Source of the DNA: Hyphomicrobiales bacterium
GTDB taxonomy: Bacteria; Pseudomonadota; Alphaproteobacteria; Rhizobiales; Xanthobacteraceae
DNA length: 64,000 bases
Direction: 5' to 3'
Assembly (NCBI GenBank): GCA_003135415.1
Contig: PLBP01000035.1
Span: 50,075-114,074, forward strand
Shown here: positions 17,559 through 26,188 of the stretch, piece by piece
Numbering within the stretch: position 1 is the stretch's first letter
Layout: each line of letters opens with the position of its first letter
Position numbers and translations under genes: made by a program
Notes under the pieces: generated by a model
Database searches by the model: none
What the model was told of the DNA's origin: nothing
What the model saw: only the letters and a program-made list of their open reading frames with translations

Positions 17559-18842
17559 TTGGCATACGCAACGAAAGATAAAGCAGGACGGCCGGTCATC
17601 GCGGTGACGGGCATCGGCATCATCACTTCGCTCGGCACAGGCAAGGAAGACAACTGGAAAAAGCTCGTCGCCGGCCAATCGGGCATTCGCCGCATCACGC
17701 GCTTTCCGACCGACGGCTTGCGCACCACCATCGCCGGCACCGTCGATCACGAATATGAACCCGGCATGGCGCCCTCGGTGATGACCGAGAAGATCGCGCG
17801 CACCGTCGGCGAAGAAGCGATCGCGCAAGCCGGCATCGGCAGCAAGGGCCGCTTCCCGGGGCCGCTCTTTCTCGCCATGGCGCCGATCGAGCTCGAATGG
17901 CCGCATCGCTTCGACCTCGCCGGCGCCACCGGCGCCAACGAAACCGTGAGCTACGCCGACCTCGTGCGCGTGGCGACGCAACCGCGCTTCGCGCCCTATT
18001 TCGAAATGTCGAAATACGGCATCGTCGGCGAGCATCTGGCCGACCATTTCGGCACCGAGGGCTCGCCCATTTCGCTCACCACCGCCTGCGCTTCGGGCGG
18101 CACCGCGATCCAGCTCGGCGTCGAAACCATTCGTCGCGGCGACTGCGAAGTGGCGCTCGCGATCGGCGCTGACACATCAGTAACGCCGGAATCGCTCGTG
18201 CGCTTTTCGTTGCTCTCGGCGCTGTCGGCGCAAAACGACCCGCCGGAGCAGACCTCGAAACCCTTTTCCAAGAACCGCGACGGTTTCGTGCTGGCGGAAG
18301 GTGCGGCGGCGCTCGTGCTCGAGAGCATGGAGCATGCGCAGGCACGCGGCGCCAAGATTCTCGGCATCGTCCAGGGCTGTGGCGAGAAGTCGGACAATTT
18401 CCACCGCACGCGCTCGAGCCCGAACGGCCGGCCGATCATCGGCTGCATGCAAAACGCATTTACCGACGCCGGCATTTCGCCCGACGATGTCGATTACATC
18501 AATGCCCACGGCACTTCGACGCCCGAGAACGACAAGATGGAATACACCGGCGTTGCCGCCGTGTTCGGCGAGCGCGCGCAGAGAGTGCCGATTTCTTCTA
18601 ACAAGTCGATGATCGGGCACACGCTCACCGCCGCCGGCGCGGTCGAGGCAGTATTCACGCTACTCACCATCCAGAACCAGCGCATTCCGCCCACGATCAA
18701 TCACAAGGTGCCGGATCCGGCGATTCCGCTCGACGTGGTTCCCAATGTTGCGCGCGACGCCAAGATCAGGACCGCGATCTCCAATTCCTTCGGCTTCGGC
18801 GGGCAGAATGTATGCCTCGTGCTCGCGGGCGAGCCGGCCTAA
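17559..18842 (+). CDS. fabF1XL: Active beta-ketoacyl-ACP synthase II FabF1XL
   Basis: This 427-residue condensing enzyme extends the very long acyl chain on AcpXL. The Cys-His-His triad is complete: Cys177 in ISLTTACASGGTAIQLGVET, His in YINAHGTSTPENDKMEY and His in NKSMIGHTLTAAGAVEAVF. The start is a TTG behind an AGGAGAAC ribosome site, 14 bp after fabF2XL. It is probably the catalytic half of a FabF1XL/FabF2XL pair; the pairing is inferred from adjacency and from the loss of catalytic residues in FabF2XL. Confidence 0.94.
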   Translation: MAYATKDKAGRPVIAVTGIGIITSLGTGKEDNWKKLVAGQSGIRRITRFPTDGLRTTIAGTVDHEYEPGMAPSVMTEKIARTVGEEAIAQAGIGSKGRFPGPLFLAMAPIELEWPHRFDLAGATGANETVSYADLVRVATQPRFAPYFEMSKYGIVGEHLADHFGTEGSPISLTTACASGGTAIQLGVETIRRGDCEVALAIGADTSVTPESLVRFSLLSALSAQNDPPEQTSKPFSKNRDGFVLAEGAAALVLESMEHAQARGAKILGIVQGCGEKSDNFHRTRSSPNGRPIIGCMQNAFTDAGISPDDVDYINAHGTSTPENDKMEYTGVAAVFGERAQRVPISSNKSMIGHTLTAAGAVEAVFTLLTIQNQRIPPTINHKVPDPAIPLDVVPNVARDAKIRTAISNSFGFGGQNVCLVLAGEPA

Positions 18843-18941
18843 GGTCCGTGCGAATTTCGTGAGCCATCGAGGTTGACGGCGGGCGGTCAGAGGCTTTAGC
18901 CCTCTCGCACGCCCATTCCCCTTACCGCCGGAAATTCCCGT

Positions 18942-19964
18942 ATGCGTGCGCTTCGCCTTGTCTCCGACCGAAAGCTCGAAATCTCCGAGGTCGACCTGCC
19001 GCCGCCGCCGGGCGAAGGCGAGGTGCAGGTCAAGACGCACGCCATCGCGCTCAATCATATTGACGTATGGGGCTGGCGCGGCATGGCCTTCGCCAAGCGC
19101 AAGCTGCCGCTGGTGGTGGGCGCCGAGGCCGCGGGCGAAATCGCGGCGGTGGGCGCGGGCGTCAAAGGTTTTGCGGTCGGCGATCCGGTCACGCCCTATG
19201 GCGCGCTCACCTGCGGCAAGTGCAAAGCCTGCTTGGAGGGCCGCGATAATCTCTGCGAAGTGGTGAACGGCGTTAACGGCTTCCACGTCGATGGCTTCGC
19301 CCGCGACTTCTACAATCACCCGGCGCGGCTCACGGTGCGGGCGCCGAAGGCCATCTCGCCGACCGACGCTTCCTGCGCGCCGCTCACATTCGCGACTGCC
19401 GTGCACATGCTGTTCGACAACGCGAAGCTGCAAGCCGGCGAAATCGTGCTCGTGCAGGCGGGCGGCTCAGGCATCGGCTCGGCGGCAATCAAGCTCGCCA
19501 AATACGTCGGTGCGACGGTGATCACGACCGTGGGCGACGACGAGAAGACGGCGAAGGCCAAGGCGATCGGCGCCGATCACGTCATCAACTACAAGACCGA
19601 CCGCTTCGAGCACCTCGTGCGCAAGATCACGCAGAAGAAGGGCGTCGATGTCGTGTTCGAGCACACCGGCGCCGATACCTGGGACGGCTCCCTCTTGTCG
19701 ATGAAGCGCGGCGGAAGGCTCGTCACCTGCGGCGCGACCTCGGGCCCGGCCGGCAAGATCAATTTGATGCAGCTGTTCCAGCAGCAATATAAAATCTTCG
19801 GCTCGTTCGGCTTCACCATCCGCAACGTCGCGGAGGCGCTCGACTACATCGCCAAGGGTGTGAAGCCGGTTATCGATTCCGAAGTTCCGCTCGCCGAATT
19901 CCAGAAGGGCCTGGAGCGCTTAGAGGGTCGACGCGTATTCGGCAAGATCGTTGTGCGTTTTTAA
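18942..19964 (+). CDS. adh2XL: Zinc-type alcohol dehydrogenase family protein of the VLCFA cluster
   Basis: This 340-residue medium-chain dehydrogenase/reductase has a GroES-like N-terminal domain with a structural zinc site (CGKCKACLEGRDNLCE). The Rossmann motif is VLVQAGGSGIGSAAIKLAKY. In Rhizobium the equivalent gene lies between fabF1XL and lpxXL and is thought to act in VLCFA synthesis, possibly as an enoyl reductase; the exact reaction is not settled. About 100 bp separate it from fabF1XL, and lpxXL begins 15 bp downstream. Confidence 0.92.
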   Translation: MRALRLVSDRKLEISEVDLPPPPGEGEVQVKTHAIALNHIDVWGWRGMAFAKRKLPLVVGAEAAGEIAAVGAGVKGFAVGDPVTPYGALTCGKCKACLEGRDNLCEVVNGVNGFHVDGFARDFYNHPARLTVRAPKAISPTDASCAPLTFATAVHMLFDNAKLQAGEIVLVQAGGSGIGSAAIKLAKYVGATVITTVGDDEKTAKAKAIGADHVINYKTDRFEHLVRKITQKKGVDVVFEHTGADTWDGSLLSMKRGGRLVTCGATSGPAGKINLMQLFQQQYKIFGSFGFTIRNVAEALDYIAKGVKPVIDSEVPLAEFQKGLERLEGRRVFGKIVVRF

Positions 19965-19979
19965 CGGCGGGGCGTTGCT

Positions 19980-20938
19980 TTGAGTATCGCGGTCCACGGC
20001 TTTCGCTGCACGGCGCGCAAGAGCTTGCGCAAAATCTACCGGCCGCTTCTGCGCCCCGTCGGAATCGTGCTCGACTACATTCTGGCGATCCTCGTGCGCT
20101 TCGTGGTGCGCGGGTTGAAAAAACTCGAGCCGATGCGAGTTCCGACGTTGTGGGCAAAGCCGCGCGCGCGCTCGGCCCGTGGATGTCCGCGAACCGCACC
20201 GGTCTCGCCAATTTGCGCGCCGCCTATCCGGAGAAAAGCGAGGCCGAGATCGCGGAAATTCTCGGCGGCGTGTGGGAAAATCTCGGACGCGTTGCCGGCG
20301 AGTTCGTGCATCTCGAACAATTGTGGGACTACGATTTCTCACGCCTGACCGCCGGCCGGGTCGAGACCAGCGACGCGCCCAAATTCGGCGAGATGCGCGA
20401 CGACGGCAAGCCCGCCCTCATCTTCTCCGCGCATCTGGCGAATTGGGAACTCGAGGCCGTTTGCGCCGCCGCGCATGGATTAGACGCCGCTGTGCTGTTC
20501 CGCGCGCCGAATAACCGTTTCATGGCGGAACTCATCCACGAGACGCGCACGAAGCTCGTGCCGACCGGATTTCAGTCGGTGTTTGCCATGGCTGGCATGA
20601 TCGAGCGCGGCGGCCATGTCGGAATGCTGGTCGACCAATTTTATCACGAGATCCACGGCGCGGTACGCGCGAACTTCTTCGGCCGCTCGGCCCCCTCCAA
20701 TCCCACGCTCGCGCGGCTCGCGCGCCAGTTCGACTGTCCGGTCTATGGCGTGCGGGTGGTGCGGTTGCCGAAGAACCGCTTTCGAGTCGAGCTTGTCGGC
20801 CCGGTCGATTTGCCGCGCGACGCGGAGGGGCGCATCGACATTCAGCCCGCGACGCAGAAAATCATGTCGATCATCGAGGGCTGGGTGCGTGAGCATCCCG
20901 AGCAATGGCTCTGGCTGCATCGCCGCTGGCGGGACTAG
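19980..20938 (+). pseudogene. lpxXL: Lipid A VLCFA acyltransferase LpxXL, split by a frameshift
   Basis: LpxXL transfers the VLCFA from AcpXL to lipid A. The N-terminal anchor starts at a TTG (19980, MSIAVHGFRCTARK) and reads through a hydrophobic segment (YILAILVRFVVRGLKK). The catalytic part lies in the -1 frame and carries the acyltransferase HX4E motif (FSAHLANWE) and the end (EHPEQWLWLHRRW). An A6 run at 20118-20123 is at the junction. One extra A would give GLKKTRADASSDVVGKAARA and an intact product of about 319 residues, the normal length. Without the shift, only a 262-residue product from a GTG at 20150 is possible. This could be a true mutation, phase variation or an assembly error. 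Confidence 0.8.
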
Positions 20939-20956
20939 CGGATTCCGCCTGCTCGC

Positions 20957-22057
20957 TTACTTGCCGGTCTTGAACCTCGTCCACACCCGCGTGATGACCC
21001 GCTGCAGGTCCTGCGGATTGCTGGTCACGGTGTAGAGCTTCGCGAGTACCGCCGGTGGCGGATAGACCGACGGGTTGTTCAAGATGTCCTTGTCGATTAG
21101 TTTCTGCGATTCGAGATTGCCGTTGGCATAGGCCATCGCGTTCGAGTTCCGCGCCGCGATCTCGGGCCTGAGCATGAAATTGATGAAGGTATGCGCCTCC
21201 TCGACGTGCTCGGCGTCCTTGGGGATGGCGAAGGAATCGAACCACATCAGCGTGCCCTCTTTCGGCAATGCGTAGTCGACCTCGACCGGTTTCTGCTTGG
21301 TGTTCTCCGCTGCTTCAATCGCGCGTTTCTTGGCCTGGAAAACGTCGCCCGACCAGCCGACGGTGAGGCAGATCTCGCCGCCGGCGAGTGAATTGATGTA
21401 TTCGGAAGAATTGAACTTCTTGATGAAAGGGCGAATTTTCTCCAAGAGCGCGCTCGTCTTCTCGATGTCCTCGGGTTTTTTCGAATCCGGATCGAGGCCG
21501 AGATAGTTCATCGCCGAGGGAATGAGCTCCTCCGATGCATCGAGCATGTTGATGCCGCAATCCTTGAATTTCGAGATCAGCTCCGGCTTGAAGATGATAT
21601 TCCAGCTATCGAGCGGCTCTCCGCCGAGAAGCTCTTTCGCCGCCTTGACGTTGTAGCCGATGCCGGTCGTGCCCCACATGTAGTTTACGGCGTATTCGTT
21701 GCCGGGATCGTAGGTCGCGAGCCGCGTCGTAACGAGCGCCCAGGCGTATTTCAGGTTCGGCAATTTCGACTTGTCGAGCTTGCGAAGAATGCCGGCTTGA
21801 ATTTGGCGTTGCAGAAAGCTTGCGGAGGGCACCACCACGTCGTAGCCGCTTTTCCCCGCCAAGAGCTTCGTCTCCAGCACCTCGTTCGAATCGAAGGTGT
21901 CGTAGACGACCTTGATGCCGGTTTCCTTGGTGAAGTCTTCGAGCGTCGCGGGGTCGATATAGTCGGACCAGTTATAGACGTTGACGACGCGCGGTTCTGC
22001 CGCGGCCTGCAAAGCGAGAAGCAAAAGGGCAATCGGAAACAGCAGACGGCGCATCAT
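20957..22057 (-). CDS. PotF-like polyamine-binding periplasmic protein
   Basis: This 366-residue protein has a signal peptide (MMRRLLFPIALLLLALQAAA) and the family opening VVNVYNWSDYIDPATLEDFT. Other PotF-like segments are YAVNYMWGTTGIGYNVKAA and EGTLMWFDSFAIPKDAEHVE. Such proteins deliver putrescine or spermidine to an ABC importer. No permease or ATPase genes lie nearby, so it is an orphan here. The ATG at 22057 overlaps the stop of the rhodanese gene, which suggests coupling. It converges on lpxXL. Confidence 0.9.
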   Translation of the reverse strand: MMRRLLFPIALLLLALQAAAEPRVVNVYNWSDYIDPATLEDFTKETGIKVVYDTFDSNEVLETKLLAGKSGYDVVVPSASFLQRQIQAGILRKLDKSKLPNLKYAWALVTTRLATYDPGNEYAVNYMWGTTGIGYNVKAAKELLGGEPLDSWNIIFKPELISKFKDCGINMLDASEELIPSAMNYLGLDPDSKKPEDIEKTSALLEKIRPFIKKFNSSEYINSLAGGEICLTVGWSGDVFQAKKRAIEAAENTKQKPVEVDYALPKEGTLMWFDSFAIPKDAEHVEEAHTFINFMLRPEIAARNSNAMAYANGNLESQKLIDKDILNNPSVYPPPAVLAKLYTVTSNPQDLQRVITRVWTRFKTGK

Positions 22058-22380
22058 CCGCTCTCGGTTTCGAAGCCCGCCGCCTTCCACGCCTTGAGGC
22101 CGCCCGCCATGTGCGCGGCGTAGGGCAGCGCCGCCTCCTGCGCCAGCAGTGACGCGGTGACGGAGCGATTGCCGGAGCGGCAAGAGAATACGAGGCGCTT
22201 GTCGCCGGGATCCGGCAATGCCGCGGGATCGAAGCTTTTCAGCGGCATCTCGACGGCGCCGGGAATGCGCTCGACCGCGAGCTCGTCGGGCTCGCGCACG
22301 TCGACGAGCAGGATTTTGCCGGCGTCCATCCCGGCTTTTACCTCTTCGACGCTAAGATCTTCGACCGAGGGGTGCGCCAT
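22054..22380 (-). CDS. Single-domain rhodanese-like protein
   Basis: This 108-residue cytoplasmic rhodanese domain has the catalytic Cys in VFSCRSGNRSVTASLLAQ. Other family features are ILLVDVREPDELAVERIPGA and AGGLKAWKAAGF. Single-domain rhodaneses transfer sulfane sulfur. The start at 22380 follows a GGGAGAAG ribosome site; a frame extending to 22407 is less likely. It overlaps the PotF-like gene by 4 bp (ATGA), although a functional link between the two is not obvious. Confidence 0.9.
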   Translation of the reverse strand: MAHPSVEDLSVEEVKAGMDAGKILLVDVREPDELAVERIPGAVEMPLKSFDPAALPDPGDKRLVFSCRSGNRSVTASLLAQEAALPYAAHMAGGLKAWKAAGFETESG

Positions 22381-22442
22381 GGGCTTCTCCCTATTCCGGG
22401 AGGACATGTAGGCCGCACGCAGCGCCGGTCAAGCGAAACGGG

Positions 22443-22760
22443 TCAGGGCTTGATGCCGAACGGCGCCGGCGGCGCTTCTTTCATCAGCGTGATCGAAACG
22501 CGCCGGTTAGCGGGCAGATACGGGTCTTCGGGAAAGAGCGGCTCGGTATCGGCGCGACCCGCCACCGCATAGAGTTGCGCCGGCGCGACGCCCTCTTCTT
22601 GCAGAATTTAGCGCACGGCATTGGCCCGGTCGGCCGAAAGATCGAGGGCGCCATAGCCCGGCCGCGGCGGCTGCTTGCTCGCCGCGGTGTGGCCGGTAAC
22701 GGAAACGCGGTAGGGCATCTTGCGAATTTGCTCGGCGAGCTTGGCGACGATCCGGCGGGC
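22443..22760 (-). pseudogene. motB: Remnant of the C-terminal OmpA domain of flagellar motor protein MotB
   Basis: On the minus strand the text reads RRIVAKLAEQIRKMPYRVSV, TGHTAASKQ, LDLSADRANAVR, then a TAA stop (22605-22607). It continues in the same frame with ILQEEGVAPAQLYAVAGRAD and RRVSITLMKEAPPAPFGIKP to a TGA. This is the peptidoglycan-binding OmpA-like end of rhizobial-type MotB. The TAA sits where a Gln codon (CAA) would be expected. The N-terminal membrane and linker parts are missing, and no motA or flagellar genes are near. Confidence 0.8.
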
Positions 22761-22959
22761 ATGCCGTGGCGAGCAACGCCTCTGCGGAAAATAATCAAGT
22801 AATATCAATGCATTACGCGCTGGCGGAAATACATGCGTCGGAGCTTCAAGCGCTTGTCGCCTGAAGTCTTTCGCGTGGTGCTACGCTGCGCTAGGAGATT
22901 TTGACGGAACGGAATGGCCCGCGGGCCTTTTCCCCAAAAAAAAGATCAGGGAGGATGGA

Positions 22960-24456
22960 ATGCGCGAAATCGGACACTTCATCGGCGGCAAGAATGTGAA
23001 AGGAACCTCCGGCCGCACGGCCGACGTGTTCCAGCCGATGACCGGCGAGGTGATCGCCAAAGTCGCGCTCGCCTCCAAGGCCGAGGTACACGCCGCGGTC
23101 GAAAACGCCAAGGCCGCGCAGCCGGCCTGGGCCAACACCAATCCGCAGCGCCGCGCGCGCGTCCTGTTCAAGTTTCTCGAACTGATGCAGCGCGACCACA
23201 ATCAACTCGCCGAACTCTTGGCGCGCGAGCACGGCAAGACCATCGCCGACGCCAAAGGCGACATCCAGCGCGGCGTCGAAGTCGTCGAGTTCGCTTGCGG
23301 CATTCCGCATCTGATGAAGGGCGACTTCACCGAAGGCGCCGGACCCGGCATCGACCTCTATTCGATGCGGCAGCCGCTCGGCGTCGTCGCCGGAATCACG
23401 CCGTTCAATTTCCCGGCGATGATCCCGATGTGGAAGTTCGGCCCGGCGATCGCCTGCGGCAACGCGTTCATCCTCAAGCCCTCGGAGCGCGATCCCGGTG
23501 TGCCGATGAGGCTCGCGGAGATCATGATCGAGGCGGGGCTTCCGGCCGGCATCCTCAACGTCGTCAACGGCGATAAGGAAGCGGTCGATGCGATCCTCGA
23601 CGATCCCGACATTCGCGCCATCGGCTTCGTCGGCTCGACGCCGATCGCCGAATACATTTACACGCGAGGCACCGCGACGGGAAAACGCGTGCAGTGTTTC
23701 GGCGGAGCCAAGAACCACATGATCATCATGCCCGACGCCGACATGGACCAGGCGGTCGATGCGCTGGTGGGCGCGGGTTACGGCTCGGCGGGCGAGCGCT
23801 GCATGGCGATCTCGGTCGCCGTTCCCGTCGGCAAGAAGACCGCGGACACGCTCGTGGAAAAACTCATCTCGCGGGTGGAGAGCCTGAAGATCGGGCCCTC
23901 GACCTCGGCCGATGCCGACCTCGGCCCGATGGTGACAAAGCAGCAGCTCGAAAAGGTAAAGAACTACGTCGAGATCGGCATCAAGGAAGGCGCCAAGCTC
24001 AAGGTCGACGGCCGCGGCTTCAAGATGCAGGGCTACGAGAACGGCTTCTACATGGGCGGCTGCCTGTTCGACGAAGTGAAGCCGTCGATGCGCATCTACA
24101 AGGAAGAGATTTTCGGGCCGGTGCTCTCGGTCGTGCGCGCTGATAATTACCAGGAAGCGCTCGAGCTGCCGAGCAAGCACGAATACGGCAACGGCGTCTC
24201 GATCTTTACCCGCGACGGCGACGCCGCACGCGATTTCGTCTCCAAGGTCGAGGTCGGCATGGTCGGGGTGAATTTCGCGATCCCCGTTCCCCTCGCCTAT
24301 CACACCTTCGGCGGCTGGAAGCGCTCGGGCTTCGGCGACCTGAACCAGCACGGGCCGGATTCGATCCGCTTCTATACCAAGACGAAAACCGTGACCGCGC
24401 GCTGGCCCTCCGGCATCAAGGACGGCGCCGAATTCGTCATTCCGACGATGAAATAG
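22960..24456 (+). CDS. mmsA: CoA-acylating methylmalonate-semialdehyde dehydrogenase
   Basis: This 498-residue aldehyde dehydrogenase oxidises methylmalonate semialdehyde to propionyl-CoA in valine and thymine breakdown and can also act on malonate semialdehyde. The catalytic Cys is in GSAGERCMAISVAVPVG, and the NAD-binding region includes IPMWKFGPAIACGNAFILKP. The opening MREIGHFIGGKNVKGTSGRT is typical of MmsA. The ATG follows an AGGGAGG ribosome site. It stands alone between two gene remnants (motB and an MFS gene), with no other valine-catabolism genes in the window. Confidence 0.94.
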   Translation: MREIGHFIGGKNVKGTSGRTADVFQPMTGEVIAKVALASKAEVHAAVENAKAAQPAWANTNPQRRARVLFKFLELMQRDHNQLAELLAREHGKTIADAKGDIQRGVEVVEFACGIPHLMKGDFTEGAGPGIDLYSMRQPLGVVAGITPFNFPAMIPMWKFGPAIACGNAFILKPSERDPGVPMRLAEIMIEAGLPAGILNVVNGDKEAVDAILDDPDIRAIGFVGSTPIAEYIYTRGTATGKRVQCFGGAKNHMIIMPDADMDQAVDALVGAGYGSAGERCMAISVAVPVGKKTADTLVEKLISRVESLKIGPSTSADADLGPMVTKQQLEKVKNYVEIGIKEGAKLKVDGRGFKMQGYENGFYMGGCLFDEVKPSMRIYKEEIFGPVLSVVRADNYQEALELPSKHEYGNGVSIFTRDGDAARDFVSKVEVGMVGVNFAIPVPLAYHTFGGWKRSGFGDLNQHGPDSIRFYTKTKTVTARWPSGIKDGAEFVIPTMK

Positions 24457-24462
24457 CCGGCG

Positions 24463-24624
24463 CTAACTTTCGCGCCGCAACGCGTCGTCGCGAATGAAGA
24501 AGAGCGCGACGACGGTACCCAATAACTCGCTGGCCGCGGCGCCCCACATGGCGTAGCGGAAACCTTCGACGATTCCGGCCGCGAAAGGCGAGCGCGGGCT
24601 ATTGGAGATATTCGGGCTTTCGCT
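24463..24624 (-). pseudogene. C-terminal remnant of an MFS-type transporter
   Basis: A minus-strand frame bounded by stops reads SPFAAGIVEGFRYAMWGAAA then SELLGTVVALFFIRDDALRR. This resembles the last helix and tail of a major facilitator transporter. No start codon or other helices are present, and the frame is closed upstream by a TAG at 24625-24627. The family call rests on a short segment and is tentative. Confidence 0.4.
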
Positions 24625-24664
24625 CTAAAATGGGGTTTCTGGTTTCCAATCAGAGCGAATATCC

Positions 24665-25306
24665 ATGTCCGAATACAAACTCTACTGCTTCGCGCAGTCG
24701 GGAAATTCCTACCGCGCGGCCCTCATGCTTAATCTGATCGGCGCCAAGTGGGAGCCGGTTTGGGTCGATTTCTTCAAGGCCGGCGAGACGCGAACGCCGA
24801 AATATCGCGAAGAGGTCAACGAGATGGGCGAGGCGCCCGTGCTCGTCGACGGCAAGAAAAAGCTTTCGCAATCCGGCGTCATCATTACCTATCTCGCCGA
24901 GAAGAGCGGCAAATTCCTGCCGCAAGGCGACGAAGAGCGGCTGGAGGCGTTGCGCTGGATGATTTTCGACAATCAGAAGATCAACGGCTTTCTCGCGCCT
25001 TATCGCTTCTTGCGTAATTGGGCGAAGGGCGCCGATCCCGCCGTCATCGCCTTCTTTAAGGGCCGGCTCGACGGCAATCTGGCGATCCTGAACAAGCGGT
25101 TAGAGGGCCGTAAATTCCTGCTCGGCAACCGCCCGACCGTCGCCGACGTTTCCATGTGCGGATACATGTATTACCCGGCCGAGGAATTCGGCTTCGATAT
25201 CGTCAAGGATCATCCCGCTATCGGCGCGTGGCTGGAGCGCATCAAGCTGTTGCCAAACTGGGTGCATCCTTACGAATTGATGCCCGGCCACCCGCTGGCG
25301 GCGTGA
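24665..25306 (+). CDS. Glutathione S-transferase family protein
   Basis: This 213-residue protein has an N-terminal thioredoxin-like domain (YKLYCFAQSGNSYRAALMLN) with the glutathione contacts EAPVLVDGKKKLSQSGVIIT. An all-helical C-terminal domain follows and contains the conserved N-capping region GNRPTVADVSMCGY. The active residue is probably the Ser or Cys near CFAQSGNS. The substrate cannot be inferred from the neighbours. The ATG at 24665 directly follows the MFS remnant region. Confidence 0.92.
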   Translation: MSEYKLYCFAQSGNSYRAALMLNLIGAKWEPVWVDFFKAGETRTPKYREEVNEMGEAPVLVDGKKKLSQSGVIITYLAEKSGKFLPQGDEERLEALRWMIFDNQKINGFLAPYRFLRNWAKGADPAVIAFFKGRLDGNLAILNKRLEGRKFLLGNRPTVADVSMCGYMYYPAEEFGFDIVKDHPAIGAWLERIKLLPNWVHPYELMPGHPLAA

Positions 25307-25324
25307 CGCGCATAGCGGCCTGTC

Positions 25325-26095
25325 TCAACCCCGCTTAAAGGCGAACGGCCCGAAGGCCTGCATCGTCGCCATCGACTGGATGCGGTTGATGTTGACGTGG
25401 CGGGGCAGCGTGCAGCAGAAGAAAATCTGCTCGGTGACGTCATCAGCGGTCATCGGCGCGATATTTTGGTAGGGCACCTTGGCCTTGTCCGCATCGCCCT
25501 TGAAGCGCACTAGCGAAAATTCCGTCTCGGCGAGCCCCGGCTCGACATTGGTCACGCGTACATTGGCACCGAGAAGGTCGGCGCGAAGGTTCAGCGCGAA
25601 CTGCTTCACGAAGGCTTTGGTCGCGCCATAGACGTTGCCGCCGGGATAGGGGTAATCGCTCGCGACGGAGCCGAGCAAAATCACGTGGCCCTCGTCGCGC
25701 TCCACCATGCCGGGCAGGAACGCGCGCACGGTGTAGAGCAAGCCATTGATGTTGGTGGCGATCATCTGCTCCCAGTCGCTCATATTGGCTTTTTGCGCGG
25801 GCTCGAGGCCGAGCGCGAGGCCGGCATTCGCCACCACGACATTCACCTTGGCGAAACCGGCGGGAAGACTCGTAACCAGCGCATCGACCGCTTTCTTGTC
25901 GGTGACGTCGAGGACAGCAGTGTGGCAATGGGCCCCGAGTTCCTTTTTCAAGGCGTCGAGCCGGTCCTTGCGGCGGCCGGTGGCGATCACCTTGGCGCCC
26001 GCACCGGCAAAGCGGCGGCACATGGCAGCGCCGAAACCCGCGGTCGCTCCGGTGACCAATACGGTGAAGGTCTTGGGGTCGAGCATCTTGATCAT
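25325..26095 (-). CDS. Short-chain dehydrogenase/reductase (YdfG-like)
   Basis: This 256-residue NAD(P)-dependent oxidoreductase has the cofactor motif VLVTGATAGFGAAMCRRFAG, NAG in VVVANAGLALG, the catalytic Ser in VILLGSVASDY and the YxxxK in NVYGATKAFVKQF. The sequence is closest to YdfG-type enzymes that oxidise 3-hydroxy acids or serine-like alcohols. The ATG at 26095 has a perfect AAGGAGAG site. It follows the sugar ABC operon on the same strand with a 93-bp gap, so it might oxidise an imported polyol; that is inference. Confidence 0.92.
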   Translation of the reverse strand: MIKMLDPKTFTVLVTGATAGFGAAMCRRFAGAGAKVIATGRRKDRLDALKKELGAHCHTAVLDVTDKKAVDALVTSLPAGFAKVNVVVANAGLALGLEPAQKANMSDWEQMIATNINGLLYTVRAFLPGMVERDEGHVILLGSVASDYPYPGGNVYGATKAFVKQFALNLRADLLGANVRVTNVEPGLAETEFSLVRFKGDADKAKVPYQNIAPMTADDVTEQIFFCCTLPRHVNINRIQSMATMQAFGPFAFKRG

Positions 26096-26188
26096 TGGCA
26101 ATTCTCTCCTTGCGAGGCGCAGTCGATAGCCTTTTGCGCGCCGCTCGTCCACGCACGGGACGGCGAAAAACGATTGTGAATGGGCGCC

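Noticed and set aside
20118-20124. AAAAAAC heptamer in lpxXL as a programmed -1 frameshift site
   Set aside because: The zero frame reads AAA AAA CTC, so the heptamer is not in the X XXY YYZ register. A homopolymer indel or slippage is simpler, although slippage cannot be excluded.
22605-22607. The TAA in the MotB remnant as a recoded stop
   Set aside because: TAA recoding is not expected in this group, and the N-terminal half of the gene is missing anyway.
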